Source: Niabella beijingensis
Lineage (GTDB): Bacteria; Bacteroidota; Bacteroidia; Chitinophagales; Chitinophagaceae
NCBI RefSeq assembly: GCF_020034665.1
Contig: NZ_JAIQDI010000002.1
Location: 186,001 to 250,000, forward strand
Length of the DNA: 64,000 nucleotides
Direction: 5' to 3'
The notes below the pieces were generated by a model that ran no database searches, was not told where the DNA came from, and saw only the letters and a list, made by a program, of their open reading frames with translations. The position numbers and the translations under genes were made by a program. This document shows positions 17,953 through 28,554 of this stretch, piece by piece; within the stretch, counting starts at the first letter, position 1, and every line of letters begins with the position of its first letter.

Positions 17953-18741
17953 ATGAACATAGCGATCATCGGTGGCGGAAATCTTGGAACCGCAATTGCG
18001 GAAGGACTGATTAAAAGTAAATTCTGTAAGGCGGAAGCGATCACGGTCACCAAGCGGAATCCAGCAACACTGAAAGAACTGGAGAAAAAAGGCGTAAAAA
18101 TCAGTAACGATAATTCCGCAGCTGTGAAGCAGAGCGATCTGGTGATCCTGGCGGTAAAACCCTTCCAGGTGGCTGCGGTTATTGAAGGATTTAAAAAACA
18201 ACTGACTGCAAAACACACGGTAGTATCCGTGATCACAGGTGTTTCCCTGACAGATCTCCAGGAGATGGTAAAAAAGGACCTGCCTGTTTTCCGTGCCATG
18301 CCCAATACAGCCATTGCCATCCAGGAAAGCATCACCTGTATCAGCTATGCCAACGCGACGGAAAAGCAGGCCGCTTATGTAGTAGATATGTTCAATACCC
18401 TGGGCAAGGTAGCGCTGATCGATGAAAAGCTGATGGATGCCGCTACGGTGCTGGGAGCCTGCGGAACCGCTTTTGCATTGCGCTATATCCGTGCCAATAT
18501 CCAGGCCGGTATCGAGATCGGCTTTGATGCAAAAACGGCGAACCTGATCGCCGCACAAACGGCAAAAGGCGCTGCGGAGCTGCTGCTCAAAAATGGCAGT
18601 CACCCCGAGCAGGAAATTGATAAAGTGACCACACCAAAAGGCTGTACCATCGTAGGGCTCAACGAAATGGAACATCGCGGGTTCAGCTCTTCGCTCATCC
18701 GCGGGGTAATTGCCAGCTATAAGAAGATCGCAAAGGATTAA
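17953..18741 (+). CDS. proC: Pyrroline-5-carboxylate reductase
   Basis: A 262-residue cytoplasmic enzyme that catalyses the last step of proline synthesis, reducing P5C with NAD(P)H. It has the N-terminal Rossmann motif MNIAIIGGGNLGTAIAEGL, the strand VILAVKPFQV, the conserved VVSVITGVSL, the RAMPNTAIAI block, and the C-terminal helical dimerisation region. The family signature there appears as VTTPKGCTIVGLNEME. Length is normal (about 260-280). ATG 17953 is the natural start because the Rossmann strand begins at once. Confidence 0.95.
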   Translation: MNIAIIGGGNLGTAIAEGLIKSKFCKAEAITVTKRNPATLKELEKKGVKISNDNSAAVKQSDLVILAVKPFQVAAVIEGFKKQLTAKHTVVSVITGVSLTDLQEMVKKDLPVFRAMPNTAIAIQESITCISYANATEKQAAYVVDMFNTLGKVALIDEKLMDAATVLGACGTAFALRYIRANIQAGIEIGFDAKTANLIAAQTAKGAAELLLKNGSHPEQEIDKVTTPKGCTIVGLNEMEHRGFSSSLIRGVIASYKKIAKD

Positions 18742-18761
18742 TTATGGCCTCTTGACCCGGC

Positions 18762-18780
18762 GCCCTGTACCTACAGGGGC
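18762..18780. other. Short GC-rich hairpin after proC
   Basis: CCCTGT/ACAGGG with loop ACCT, 22 bp after the proC stop. There is no T-tract, so it is a weak candidate terminator or a relative of the small hairpin repeats found in locus B. Confidence 0.35.
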
Positions 18781-18820
18781 CTTGCACCAAAACAAAAATT
18801 TTAATTCCGGCAAGTTTTTT

Positions 18821-18828
18821 TATCTTTG
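18821..18828 (+). promoter_or_regulatory. Bacteroidota -7 element for pyrG
   Basis: TATCTTTG followed by CA is a perfect TAnnTTTG box, 157 bp upstream of the pyrG ATG. The implied leader is long (about 150 nt). I could not see a clear leader peptide or attenuator in it. Confidence 0.5.
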
Positions 18829-18975
18829 CATGACCTTTCAAATTTTCCACAGGATTTTATGGGTCATAGCGGGCTGATTTTATTTTTTCGGAGATAATGC
18901 AGACTGGATATTGTCGAAACAGGTTGAGTTTTTTCGTGAAATGATTCTTGTTAAGGAATAATTTATTGATTTTAA

Positions 18976-20637
<1,662 letters not shown>

Positions 20638-20663
20638 TTGATTATATAATTCATGAAAATAAT

Positions 20664-20692
20664 GTCGCCTGTACCCCGGGCGACTTTTTTTT
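20664..20692 (+). terminator. Intrinsic terminator of pyrG
   Basis: Stem GTCGCC/GGCGAC (20664-20669 and 20679-20684), loop of 9, followed directly by T8. It lies 27 bp after the pyrG stop. Confidence 0.85.
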
Positions 20693-20700
20693 GTGAAATC

Positions 20701-20737
20701 GGCAAAGACAAATCCCCCGCTTTGTCTTATCTTTGCC
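20701..20737 (+). promoter_or_regulatory. yidC promoter region with hairpin over the -7 box
   Basis: TATCTTTG at 20728-20735 is a perfect TAnnTTTG box 25 bp before the yidC ATG. It lies in the right arm of an inverted repeat: GGCAAA/TTTGCC outside, and GACAAA/TTTGTC inside around the loop TCCCCCGC. The inverted repeat could be an operator or simply promoter overlap. Confidence 0.5.
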
Positions 20738-20759
20738 GCCTCAAAAATATACGTAAGTA

Positions 20760-22604
20760 ATGAATTTTGACCGGAATACGATCATCGGGTTTGGACTTTT
20801 AGCGGTACTCTTCTTCTTTTATTTCTACTACAATAATCTGCAGCAGGGAGAACACCAGAAGCAGCAGGCCAAACAGGATTCCATCGCCAATGCACTGAAA
20901 CCAAAGCTGGATACTGCTGCCATGCGGCTGGATTCCATCCGCGCCGATTCCCAGCGGCATGTGGCCAGTGCCGGAATGTTTGTGAGTGCGGCACAGGGCG
21001 CCGAGCAACTGGTGACAGTGGAGAACGAAGTGTTTAAGATCGCTTTTACCAACAAAGGCGGACAGCCGAAATATGTAGAGCTTAAGAAATTTAAAAATGC
21101 GATGGACAGCCAGCACGTGCGGCTGGCGGCCACCGATTTTAATAAGATCAGCTATGCGATCAATACTGCGGCCAACCAGAGCGCCCAGACGGCCGATCTG
21201 TATTTCAGCAACGGAAGGGTAGAGCCGGGACCTTCCGGATCAAAACTGGTGACATTTGAATTGAAAGGAGGAGACAGCACATCAGGTGCCGGCGCTATCA
21301 CGCACCAGTTCATTATCTATCCCAACGACTACAAGATCGATTTTAATATCGGTCTGTTGCAGCCCGGCAGCCTGTTGTCACAAAATACCATGAATATGGT
21401 TTGGCAGTATGATGCCGCCCAACAGGAGTCCGATATTGAGTTTGAAAAACAGAATACACAGATCGGCTATATGGAGAATGGTAATTTCGATTATCACACC
21501 ATCGGCCGCAAAGACCACGTGAATTTTGAAAAGAGTGTGAACTGGATCGGCATCCGCCAGCGCTTCTTTAATACCTTCCTGGTGGCCAAGGATAATTTTG
21601 CCGGTGGCAAGATCTCCTGGTCCATACCTCCGGATGCCAACAAGGAAGTGGTAAAAAGCACGGCCAATATGCAATTAAAAGTGCCTGCCGGCAATGCTGC
21701 CAATGTAGCCATGAGCATTTACTACGGACCTGCTGATTTTAATATCCTTAAGAAATACGATAACGGCTTCAGCAAAATGGTTAATCTCGGACAGGGCATG
21801 TATGCCTTTGTACGGCCGCTCAACCAGTATGTGATCATCCCCGTATTCAATGCGATGAAGAGCTTTGTGACCAATTACGGTATTGTAATTGCGTTGCTGA
21901 CACTGGTGATCCGACTGCTCATTTCACCGCTTACCTATAAGAGCTACCTGAGTGGCGCCAAGATGAAGGCACTGCGGCCGGAGATCGCCACATTGAAAGA
22001 AAAATTCGGAACCGACCAGCAGGCGATGAGTATGGAGCAGATGAAACTCTTCAGGGAGGCCGGGGTTAACCCGCTGGGAGGCTGTATTCCGGCATTGTTC
22101 CAGATCCCGATCTTCTTTGCGCTGTACAGCTTCTTTAATTCCAGCGTAGACCTGAGGGGAGCGGATTTCTTATGGTCGCACGACCTGTCGGCCTTTGATG
22201 CGCCCCTCAACTTTGGTGTTCACATACCATTGCTGGGCAGTCACCTCAGCCTGTTTACCATTACGGCTACCGTCACCAGCTTGCTGATCTCAATTTACAG
22301 TATGAGTATGTCGCCCGATCAGAGCAACCCGATGATGAAATACATGCCGTATATTTTCCCGGTATTCCTGCTGTTTATCTTCAACAGGCTGCCTTCGGCA
22401 CTTACCTGGTATTATACGGTGTCCAACCTCATTACGCTGGCATTGCAGTTTGTGATACAGAATTATATCATCGATCACGACAAGATCCTCACGCGGATAC
22501 AGGAAAACCGCAAAAAGCCAAAGACTAAATCCAAGTGGCAGGAGCGGCTGGAACAGATGCAGGAGCAGCAAAAGCAAATGCAGGATCAGCGGAAGAAAAA
22601 ATAG
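20760..22604 (+). CDS. yidC: Membrane protein insertase YidC
   Basis: A 614-residue Oxa1/YidC/Alb3-family inner-membrane insertase that helps Sec-dependent and Sec-independent proteins into the membrane. Residues 5-24 form the first membrane helix (IIGFGLLAVLFFFYFYY). A large periplasmic beta-domain (to about 360) contains VTVENEVFKIAFTNKGGQ. Five hydrophobic segments follow, including the conserved GIVIALLTLVIRLLISPLTYKS, MKALRPEIATLKEKFG, the NPLGGCIPALFQIPIFFALY motif, and FLLFIFNRLPSALTWYYTVSN. The C-terminus is a basic Lys/Gln-rich tail thought to contact the ribosome. Length is normal for Bacteroidota. Confidence 0.97.
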   Translation: MNFDRNTIIGFGLLAVLFFFYFYYNNLQQGEHQKQQAKQDSIANALKPKLDTAAMRLDSIRADSQRHVASAGMFVSAAQGAEQLVTVENEVFKIAFTNKGGQPKYVELKKFKNAMDSQHVRLAATDFNKISYAINTAANQSAQTADLYFSNGRVEPGPSGSKLVTFELKGGDSTSGAGAITHQFIIYPNDYKIDFNIGLLQPGSLLSQNTMNMVWQYDAAQQESDIEFEKQNTQIGYMENGNFDYHTIGRKDHVNFEKSVNWIGIRQRFFNTFLVAKDNFAGGKISWSIPPDANKEVVKSTANMQLKVPAGNAANVAMSIYYGPADFNILKKYDNGFSKMVNLGQGMYAFVRPLNQYVIIPVFNAMKSFVTNYGIVIALLTLVIRLLISPLTYKSYLSGAKMKALRPEIATLKEKFGTDQQAMSMEQMKLFREAGVNPLGGCIPALFQIPIFFALYSFFNSSVDLRGADFLWSHDLSAFDAPLNFGVHIPLLGSHLSLFTITATVTSLLISIYSMSMSPDQSNPMMKYMPYIFPVFLLFIFNRLPSALTWYYTVSNLITLALQFVIQNYIIDHDKILTRIQENRKKPKTKSKWQERLEQMQEQQKQMQDQRKKK

Positions 22605-22628
22605 CTACAGGAATTCGGGATATAAGAA

Positions 22629-22657
22629 CTGAGTGCTGAGATTATCTCGGCACTCAG
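22629..22657. terminator. Hairpin between convergent yidC and dnaX
   Basis: A 12-bp stem (CTGAGTGCTGAG/CTCGGCACTCAG, one G-U pair) with loop ATTAT, followed by CATTTAATT. The stem is strong but the T-tract is poor. It is probably the shared 3' end structure of the two convergent genes. Confidence 0.6.
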
Positions 22658-22696
22658 CATTTAATTGCCACGCTTTAGCTGAAGGTATTAACTTAT

Positions 22697-22725
22697 ATCT
22701 CAACTCTCAAATCTGAAATCTCAAT
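22697..22725. repeat. Degenerate TCTCAAA microrepeat
   Basis: Four imperfect copies of ATCTCAA-type words directly after the dnaX stop on the minus strand. It uses the same word as the tract at 17901-17941 after purL. Confidence 0.55.
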
Positions 22726-22729
22726 AGCC

Positions 22730-24499
22730 CTACCGGTCCAGTTCCATTTTTAGTTTCTCTTTCAACTCTTTTACCAGCGGGTATTTTTCAATCATTTTCT
22801 GGTATTGCTGTACGGCCGTAAGTGGCTTGGGGTCATTATTCCCGGTCACCTCCACATTTTCCCGTTTGGTGATGTAGAACTGGAGCTGGGTATTGGAAAG
22901 GCGTTGTTGCAGGAACTCCGACGTTTGCGTTTTACAGCTTTCAATAAACCGGTACTCGATCGCATTAGCCGTATATACATAAAAGGAATTGTCATCGAGC
23001 ACTTTCAGCTGAGCCAGGTCAAAGCTCTGGGCAGCCGAGTTCTTGTTTTCTTTTAATAACACGATAAAAGCATCCCAGGCTTCCTGTAATGTTTCCTGTG
23101 TCAGGGGCTGATCCACCTGCTCTACATGGGTGTCTTTGAATTGCTGCCGCAGTTTTTCCAGGCTGCTGATCTTTCTTGAAGAGGCGGGCTCTTTTTGCAC
23201 CGGCGGAACTGGAGCCACCGGCCGCGGTGCCGGTTCTTCAATGATCAGCCGGCTGGCCTGTGGTGCCGGTGTAGTGGCAGGTACTGTTTCCTTTAAGGTG
23301 GCGGATCTCGCCAGCACGGGTTGGATGTTACGGAACGGGACCGCAACCGCTTTATCCGCTATTTTTTTTTTAACCAGCCCGGCATCGCCGGCGGCCAGTT
23401 CCATTGCCTGTTGCAGGTAACAGAGCTTGATCAGCGTCAGCTCCACGTGCAGCCGCTTATTGCGGGCAGCTCGGTAATTGATCTCGGATTCGTTCAATAT
23501 ATTCAGTGCGCTGATCAGGAAGGAGGCCGGCGTGTTCTTTGCCGTTTCGAGATATTTCTGTTTAAAGCTCTCCACGGTATCCAGCAGTGCCACCACTTTT
23601 TCATCCTTGCTCACCAGGAGGTTCCGGATAAATGCGGCAAAGCCGTTCAGTACCAGGTCACCTTCAAATCCTTTCCGGTTGATATCATCATACAGCAGCA
23701 TCGCCGAGGAAAGGTCCTGTTGCAGCATATGATCCAGTAGTTTGAAATAATAATCCTCATCCAGGATATTAAGATGTTCCAGGGTGTTGGTATAGTTCAG
23801 TTCACCATTGGTAAAACTTACGATCTTATCCATGATGCTCAGCGCATCGCGCATACAGCCCTCGCTTTTCTGGGCAATGGTCTGCAGTGCCGCCTTCTCT
23901 GCGTTTACACCTTCCTTCTCACAGATCGCTTCCAGATGCTCTACGGTATCATTGGTGGTGATCCGTTTGAAATCAAAGATCTGGCAACGGCTGAGGATGG
24001 TCGGCAGGATCTTGTGCTTTTCGGTGGTGGCCAGGATAAAGATGGCATAAGGCGGTGGTTCCTCCAATGTTTTCAGGAACGCATTGAAGGCCGAAGAGCT
24101 CAACATATGCACCTCATCTATAATATATACCTTGTAGCGGCCGGCCTGTGGTGCAAAACGCACCTGGTCTACAAGAGTCCGGATATCATCCACGGAGTTA
24201 TTGCTCGCCGCATCCAGTTCGTGGATATTCAATGAAGTGCCCTGGTTAAAGGATACACAGGAGTTGCATTCGTTACAGGCCTCACCATCCGGGGTGGGAT
24301 GTTCGCAGTTGATGGTTTTGGCCAGAATCCGGGCACAGGTGGTCTTACCTACTCCGCGGGGACCACAGAACAGGAACGCATGTGCTAGCTGGTTCTGTTT
24401 AATGGCATTTTTTAATGTAGTGGTGATATGTGCCTGTCCTACAACCGTATCAAAGGTCTGGGGTCTGTATTTGCGCGCCGAAACAATAAATTTATCCAT
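22730..24499 (-). CDS. dnaX: DNA polymerase III subunit gamma/tau
   Basis: A 589-residue clamp-loader ATPase. The N-terminal AAA+ module has RPQTFDTVVGQ, the Walker A motif GPRGVGKTTC, a zinc knuckle with four cysteines around residues 68-83 (NCEH..., then ACNECNSC), the Walker B/DEVH box IDEVHMLSS, and the sensor region LATTEKHKILPTILSRCQ. The middle contains the lid and collar domains. From about residue 400 a Pro/Ala-rich linker leads to a divergent C-terminal tau-like region. Length suits the Bacteroidota form. A TACATTTG -7 box lies just upstream. Confidence 0.96.
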   Translation of the reverse strand: MDKFIVSARKYRPQTFDTVVGQAHITTTLKNAIKQNQLAHAFLFCGPRGVGKTTCARILAKTINCEHPTPDGEACNECNSCVSFNQGTSLNIHELDAASNNSVDDIRTLVDQVRFAPQAGRYKVYIIDEVHMLSSSAFNAFLKTLEEPPPYAIFILATTEKHKILPTILSRCQIFDFKRITTNDTVEHLEAICEKEGVNAEKAALQTIAQKSEGCMRDALSIMDKIVSFTNGELNYTNTLEHLNILDEDYYFKLLDHMLQQDLSSAMLLYDDINRKGFEGDLVLNGFAAFIRNLLVSKDEKVVALLDTVESFKQKYLETAKNTPASFLISALNILNESEINYRAARNKRLHVELTLIKLCYLQQAMELAAGDAGLVKKKIADKAVAVPFRNIQPVLARSATLKETVPATTPAPQASRLIIEEPAPRPVAPVPPVQKEPASSRKISSLEKLRQQFKDTHVEQVDQPLTQETLQEAWDAFIVLLKENKNSAAQSFDLAQLKVLDDNSFYVYTANAIEYRFIESCKTQTSEFLQQRLSNTQLQFYITKRENVEVTGNNDPKPLTAVQQYQKMIEKYPLVKELKEKLKMELDR

Positions 24500-24522
24500 G
24501 AAAAGCTCCTGATATTATCTAA

Positions 24523-24530
24523 CAAATGTA
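24523..24530 (-). promoter_or_regulatory. Bacteroidota -7 element for dnaX
   Basis: The minus strand reads TACATTTG, matching TAnnTTTG, 24 bp upstream of the dnaX start codon. Confidence 0.5.
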
Positions 24531-24579
24531 ACATAATTGGATAAGCTTTTGTTGTGGCCGGGATGAATGTGGAAAAGTG

Positions 24580-27459
24580 TCAGAGACCGGTATTGCGATT
24601 GCTTTTCCGGTCCTTTCTGTTGGGTGCAGCGGGTGCCATTTCCTTCTTTTTTAAGGAGATAGCGGTAGCATTTTTAAAAGAAAAGATTTGCTGCGTTCCG
24701 GAAGGGATCGCTATGTTTTGCAGGAGCACCTGATGTACGTCATCGAAGTAAAGCGGATAACGGCCATCAGGTTTTTCTGATTGAAACGATGCATTGGTCA
24801 TTTTCAGGTTTTTGACGTGCCGGGCCCAGAGCCCCCAGGAGGGCTGCAGTTTCAGGTTGGATGCATTGTACTGGCCTACACCCAATTCCGGAGGGTTGGC
24901 AACGGTATCGGTAGCCGGATGCCCGCCTTTTACAAGAACGGTGATGTCATTGAAACGGATGTTGCTGATATAGGCCGTGTGTCTGCCATCCGGTAAACGG
25001 AACGGAAGCCCGCCCTCAACATGCTTTGCATCCGGCAGCTGGTAACCTGCAATGATCGGGGAAGCGGTCCGCTGTGTTCCGTTATAGGGTGTCCAGCGCC
25101 GGCCTTCTTTTCCATAAGAACTTCCGCCATATACTTCTGAAATATCCACACCGTTCAGAAAAATATCCTCTACTTTTCCCATGGATACATTTGTTACCAG
25201 CAATTCATCCCGGGTGGTGCCATTTTCAGTAAACCGGAAACGCTGTACATCCGCACCCAGTACGCGTCCCCTGTTTGAGATCGAAATAAAGAAGGGCGTA
25301 TAGGTACGCAGCATTTTAGAACGGTGGTGTAAAACACCGGTATGCCCGCAGTTGAGATGGATGTTCCGGATATGTCCGCCGTCATTGGTGGAAATGGAAA
25401 ACCCGGCTTTGTTGGCTCCCAGTACATAGATATTGTCTACACAGATATCGGTGATATCGTCTGCTGTTTCCGATCCGATCTGGAAAAGATTGCAATTGGT
25501 ATCGCCGATGACATTTCGCACCCTGTAATTTTTAGCCGGTCTGGTAAAACCCAGTGAACAATCCGAACCGGGCTTTACGATATCATCAGAGCTTACTTTT
25601 GAATAGATATTTGTGACAGTAACCTCATTGCAGCTCATAAAATCGTAGATATCGCGGGCATTACCGGTATGGAGCCGGGCAAAATAGGTATCATGCACGT
25701 CAATGGAATCCGTACCGGTAGCCAGCAACACAAAATGACCGGCGCGGTCGATCTGGAGCATGTTCTGTGTATTGAAGTCCTTTGTTTTGTTTTTTAAAAT
25801 GTAATAGGGCGCATCCGCTGTGCTGTCGTACCAAAGGTCTTCATTTCGCTGGATACCTCCGATCTCCACAGCGGTACAGAGTTTTAGGGAGAACATCTTA
25901 TCACAACGATTGTCTGAGGGGTTGTTCATTACTTTGTCGCCGGTTACCAGGTTGCCGTCACCGGTGATGCGACCATTGCCGATAATTTTTATATTGTGCA
26001 GCCGTTCTCCGAAGAACATTGCATTTTTGAAAAAAGTATGTCCCACATCCTGTTTGGTCAGCCAGTTCTCAGGGTTTTCGTAGGGACCTTTGTCGGTGGG
26101 CGACAGTCCTGAGCGGTATTTTTTATCACTGAACCAGGTGCTTTCCGGGGCATCACCGCCTTTCAGGGCTTTTATAACGGCTCCTGTTTCCAGGTAAAGC
26201 CACACATTACTTTGCAGGTGCAGGGTACGAACATTATAAATGCCTTTGGAAAATAAAAGGGTACCGCCTCCCGATTGATGTATTGTTTTCAGCGCCTGGT
26301 TGATCTTGTCAGTCGCATCTTCTGTATCGGAGCCGGTAATACCGAACTGTTTTGCATCGGTTTTCCCCGAGTAAAATGACACGCTGTTTGATACGCCTTC
26401 ATGAGGGCCTCCTTTTACGCGCAGCCGGAAATGGTATTGTTTGTCTGGCTGAAGACCGGTGATGCGGGCGTTGCCGGCTGAAGGATCGATGGTTGTCTTT
26501 ATGCTGCTCCAGGTCTTTCCCGAATCAAGTGATTGTTCTGTTTCAATTCCGGAAGCTGCTACGGGCGCCCATTTCAGCAGTGTGCGTGTATATAATCCTC
26601 CGGCTTCATTATAGGTGCCCGACGCGGGTATCCGCTCCAGGTCGCTGATAAGAGGTGTTATTATAAGAGTGGAGGTACTGTAGCTGCTTGTCAGCACTTC
26701 GGGGGCGCTGGTGGTATAAGCAGCCTGAATCTGCCGGTTGCCGGCTGTTTCAAAACGGACACCCTGGATGGTGATCTTGAGGTCGGCACCGTTATCCGGG
26801 CGCAGGTCAAGATGTTTAAATGTAAGTGTTTGTCCGTTGTCTGTTATGTCAACCGATCCTGTTCTGAGATAGGGATATCCTGTTCCGGTGCGGCCCGCTG
26901 ATTGTTGGCCGAGGTCTTTTAACAATACTTCCCCACGCCCGATAATATTTACGGAAGTATTTTCCGGTGTGGCCTTTACCTCCTCCGGTAAGCGGACCGT
27001 TACGGTTGCATCCGGGCTTCGCTGGCCGGCCTTATACCAGAATGTGAGATCGGTGCGCGTATTTACGGTACGATTTTTTTGTACAATTGTAAGCGTGCCA
27101 TTCAATGCTTTACGGATCAGCTTTATAATGAACTGTTTTGAACGCCCGTCCGGATGCGGTGCTATAAGCCGGTCTCCTGCTGCAACGGTACCGGATGTTT
27201 TATGCGTCCCGTTTGCTGCACTGATCTGATACGGAACGGCAGCGTCCCGAAACGCAGACAGGAGTTGGGCTACAGTGGGGGTGATCTGTACCAGGCCACT
27301 GTCTTCCGGTGTATCCACACTGAATGAATAGGTGGCTCCTGTCGTTATCAGCAATGTGTCGCCATCAATCCCTGCTATAAAAGGCTCCGGCAGATGCTGC
27401 TGGGCATATAGCAGGGAAAAGAACGGGGCAACAAACAGGAAAAGCAATAATGATTTCAT
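24580..27459 (-). CDS. Large secreted GH28-like beta-helix protein with FN3-like module
   Basis: A 959-residue exported protein (signal MKSLLLFLFVAPFFSLLYAQ). The first ~280 residues are beta-rich and unassigned. A fibronectin III-like module follows at about 290-365 (TLLKWAPVAASG, ITGLQPDKQYHFRLRV). From about residue 375 a pectin-lyase-fold domain starts in GH28 style (DATDKINQALKTIHQSGGGTLLF, GIYNVRTLHLQSNVWLYLE). Its core includes SSDDIVKPGSD, in the place of the GH28 SGDD motif, and GSETADDITDI. These fit a polygalacturonase-like glycosidase, though the usual NTD and GHG motifs are not clear. It is co-directional with, and 31 bp after, the AraC gene, so the two probably form an operon diverging from susC of locus B. 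The poly-basic C-terminal tail (RKDRKSNRN) is unusual. Confidence 0.8.
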   Translation of the reverse strand: MKSLLLFLFVAPFFSLLYAQQHLPEPFIAGIDGDTLLITTGATYSFSVDTPEDSGLVQITPTVAQLLSAFRDAAVPYQISAANGTHKTSGTVAAGDRLIAPHPDGRSKQFIIKLIRKALNGTLTIVQKNRTVNTRTDLTFWYKAGQRSPDATVTVRLPEEVKATPENTSVNIIGRGEVLLKDLGQQSAGRTGTGYPYLRTGSVDITDNGQTLTFKHLDLRPDNGADLKITIQGVRFETAGNRQIQAAYTTSAPEVLTSSYSTSTLIITPLISDLERIPASGTYNEAGGLYTRTLLKWAPVAASGIETEQSLDSGKTWSSIKTTIDPSAGNARITGLQPDKQYHFRLRVKGGPHEGVSNSVSFYSGKTDAKQFGITGSDTEDATDKINQALKTIHQSGGGTLLFSKGIYNVRTLHLQSNVWLYLETGAVIKALKGGDAPESTWFSDKKYRSGLSPTDKGPYENPENWLTKQDVGHTFFKNAMFFGERLHNIKIIGNGRITGDGNLVTGDKVMNNPSDNRCDKMFSLKLCTAVEIGGIQRNEDLWYDSTADAPYYILKNKTKDFNTQNMLQIDRAGHFVLLATGTDSIDVHDTYFARLHTGNARDIYDFMSCNEVTVTNIYSKVSSDDIVKPGSDCSLGFTRPAKNYRVRNVIGDTNCNLFQIGSETADDITDICVDNIYVLGANKAGFSISTNDGGHIRNIHLNCGHTGVLHHRSKMLRTYTPFFISISNRGRVLGADVQRFRFTENGTTRDELLVTNVSMGKVEDIFLNGVDISEVYGGSSYGKEGRRWTPYNGTQRTASPIIAGYQLPDAKHVEGGLPFRLPDGRHTAYISNIRFNDITVLVKGGHPATDTVANPPELGVGQYNASNLKLQPSWGLWARHVKNLKMTNASFQSEKPDGRYPLYFDDVHQVLLQNIAIPSGTQQIFSFKNATAISLKKKEMAPAAPNRKDRKSNRNTGL

Positions 27460-27490
27460 GAACAGGATTTTTTTATGAAGTGCCGGCCGT

Positions 27491-28363
27491 TCAATGGCTC
27501 AGCGTTGTCCGGCTGCGGCGCTCTTTCTGGTAGACCAGCGGGCTCATGCCGGTTATTTGTTTAAAACATTTGTGAAACGAAGTGAAATTGTTAAAACCGC
27601 TTTCATAACACAGCAGCTTAACCGAGCTATCTGTTTCCACCAGCAGTTTGCAAACGTACCCGATCCTTAATTCGGTGACAAACCTCGAATAGGTTTTCCG
27701 TGTCCGCAGTTTAAAATACCGGCAAAAGGAATTGGGACTTACATTGGCTACTCCGGCGATCTCGCTCAGATGGATCTTACGCCGGAAATGTTTCATCGTG
27801 TATTCGTATACATCATTGATCCTCCGTTCTTCTACTCTTCCGGGTGCGGGAGACGGAGCTTCAGAGGCCAGACTGGTCACTTCTGCCCATCCCGCGATCT
27901 TTGATAAAAGGGTCACCAGTGAGATAATGCGGTAAGGCCCGTTGATCTCCTGCAGGTAATGAAAGGAATGTATCAGTGCCCGCGTCCTTCCGTGGATCAG
28001 TAATCCCCGTGCTGCCCGCTTCAGCAGATCGCGGATGCTGTTGTTTTCGGGCAGATCGAGGAATTGACGGCCCCAGAAAGCTTCCTGGAAGTGAATGGCG
28101 ATCACGTCAATGGGCATGTCTTCTTCGAAAAAGGAGTCATCGAAGCGCCAGTAATGCGGCACATTGGCACCGATAAGACAAATGGTGCCGTCGGTGAAAT
28201 TCCGGATATGGTCGCCGATCAGCAGCGTACCGCTTCCCCTGGCAATATAGATCAGTTCCACTTCCTTATGGCAGTGCCAGCGGTTATTGAGCGGTGTAAG
28301 GTCCCTTCTTACATCGAACGAAGTACCCGGCAGGTGCGCCATTTTCAAAACATGTGGTTTCAT
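27491..28363 (-). CDS. AraC-family transcriptional regulator (locus B)
   Basis: A 290-residue regulator. The N-terminal half is a cupin-like sensor (RWHCHKEVELIYIARGSGTLLIGD, then LIGANVPHYW), of the kind that binds a sugar. The C-terminal ~100 residues are the double helix-turn-helix AraC domain (IHLSEIAGVANVSPNSFCRYFK; the signature SGFNNFTSFHKCFKQITGMSPLVY). It is transcribed divergently from susC at 28555, across a ~190-bp gap holding a direct repeat of AAAGCCAAAA. This arrangement points to direct control of locus B by a monosaccharide or oligosaccharide signal. It contrasts with loci A and C, which use sigma/anti-sigma signalling. Confidence 0.93.
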   Translation of the reverse strand: MKPHVLKMAHLPGTSFDVRRDLTPLNNRWHCHKEVELIYIARGSGTLLIGDHIRNFTDGTICLIGANVPHYWRFDDSFFEEDMPIDVIAIHFQEAFWGRQFLDLPENNSIRDLLKRAARGLLIHGRTRALIHSFHYLQEINGPYRIISLVTLLSKIAGWAEVTSLASEAPSPAPGRVEERRINDVYEYTMKHFRRKIHLSEIAGVANVSPNSFCRYFKLRTRKTYSRFVTELRIGYVCKLLVETDSSVKLLCYESGFNNFTSFHKCFKQITGMSPLVYQKERRSRTTLSH

Positions 28364-28414
28364 TCAAAATCGTTATTAACTCGGATTAGTAAACGAAATA
28401 TACACCACAATTGA

Positions 28415-28439
28415 AAAGCCAAAAGAGGTAAAGCCAAAA
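28415..28439. promoter_or_regulatory. Direct repeat, candidate AraC operator
   Basis: AAAGCCAAAA occurs exactly twice (28415-28424 and 28430-28439) with a 15-bp period in the gap between the divergent araC-type gene and susC. Tandem direct half-sites are how AraC-family dimers usually bind. The spacing is shorter than the classic ~21 bp. Confidence 0.4.
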
Positions 28440-28554
28440 TAGTTTAGTAGTTGGTTAATATCGAAAAACCTGAAGCAACAAAAACGTCTTTATTTGCAAT
28501 CTGTGCAAACGATTGAACATTTTTAAAAAAACATGCTATATGACGTATTGCTTT

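Noticed and set aside
17935..18675. 246-codon minus-strand frame over proC
   Set aside because: It is a mirror of proC, whose Rossmann motif and signature are intact.
28513..28554. TTG start or ATG 28540 for susC of locus B
   Set aside because: Possible, but ATG 28555 starts the basic n-region of a clean signal peptide. ATG 28540 remains an alternative.
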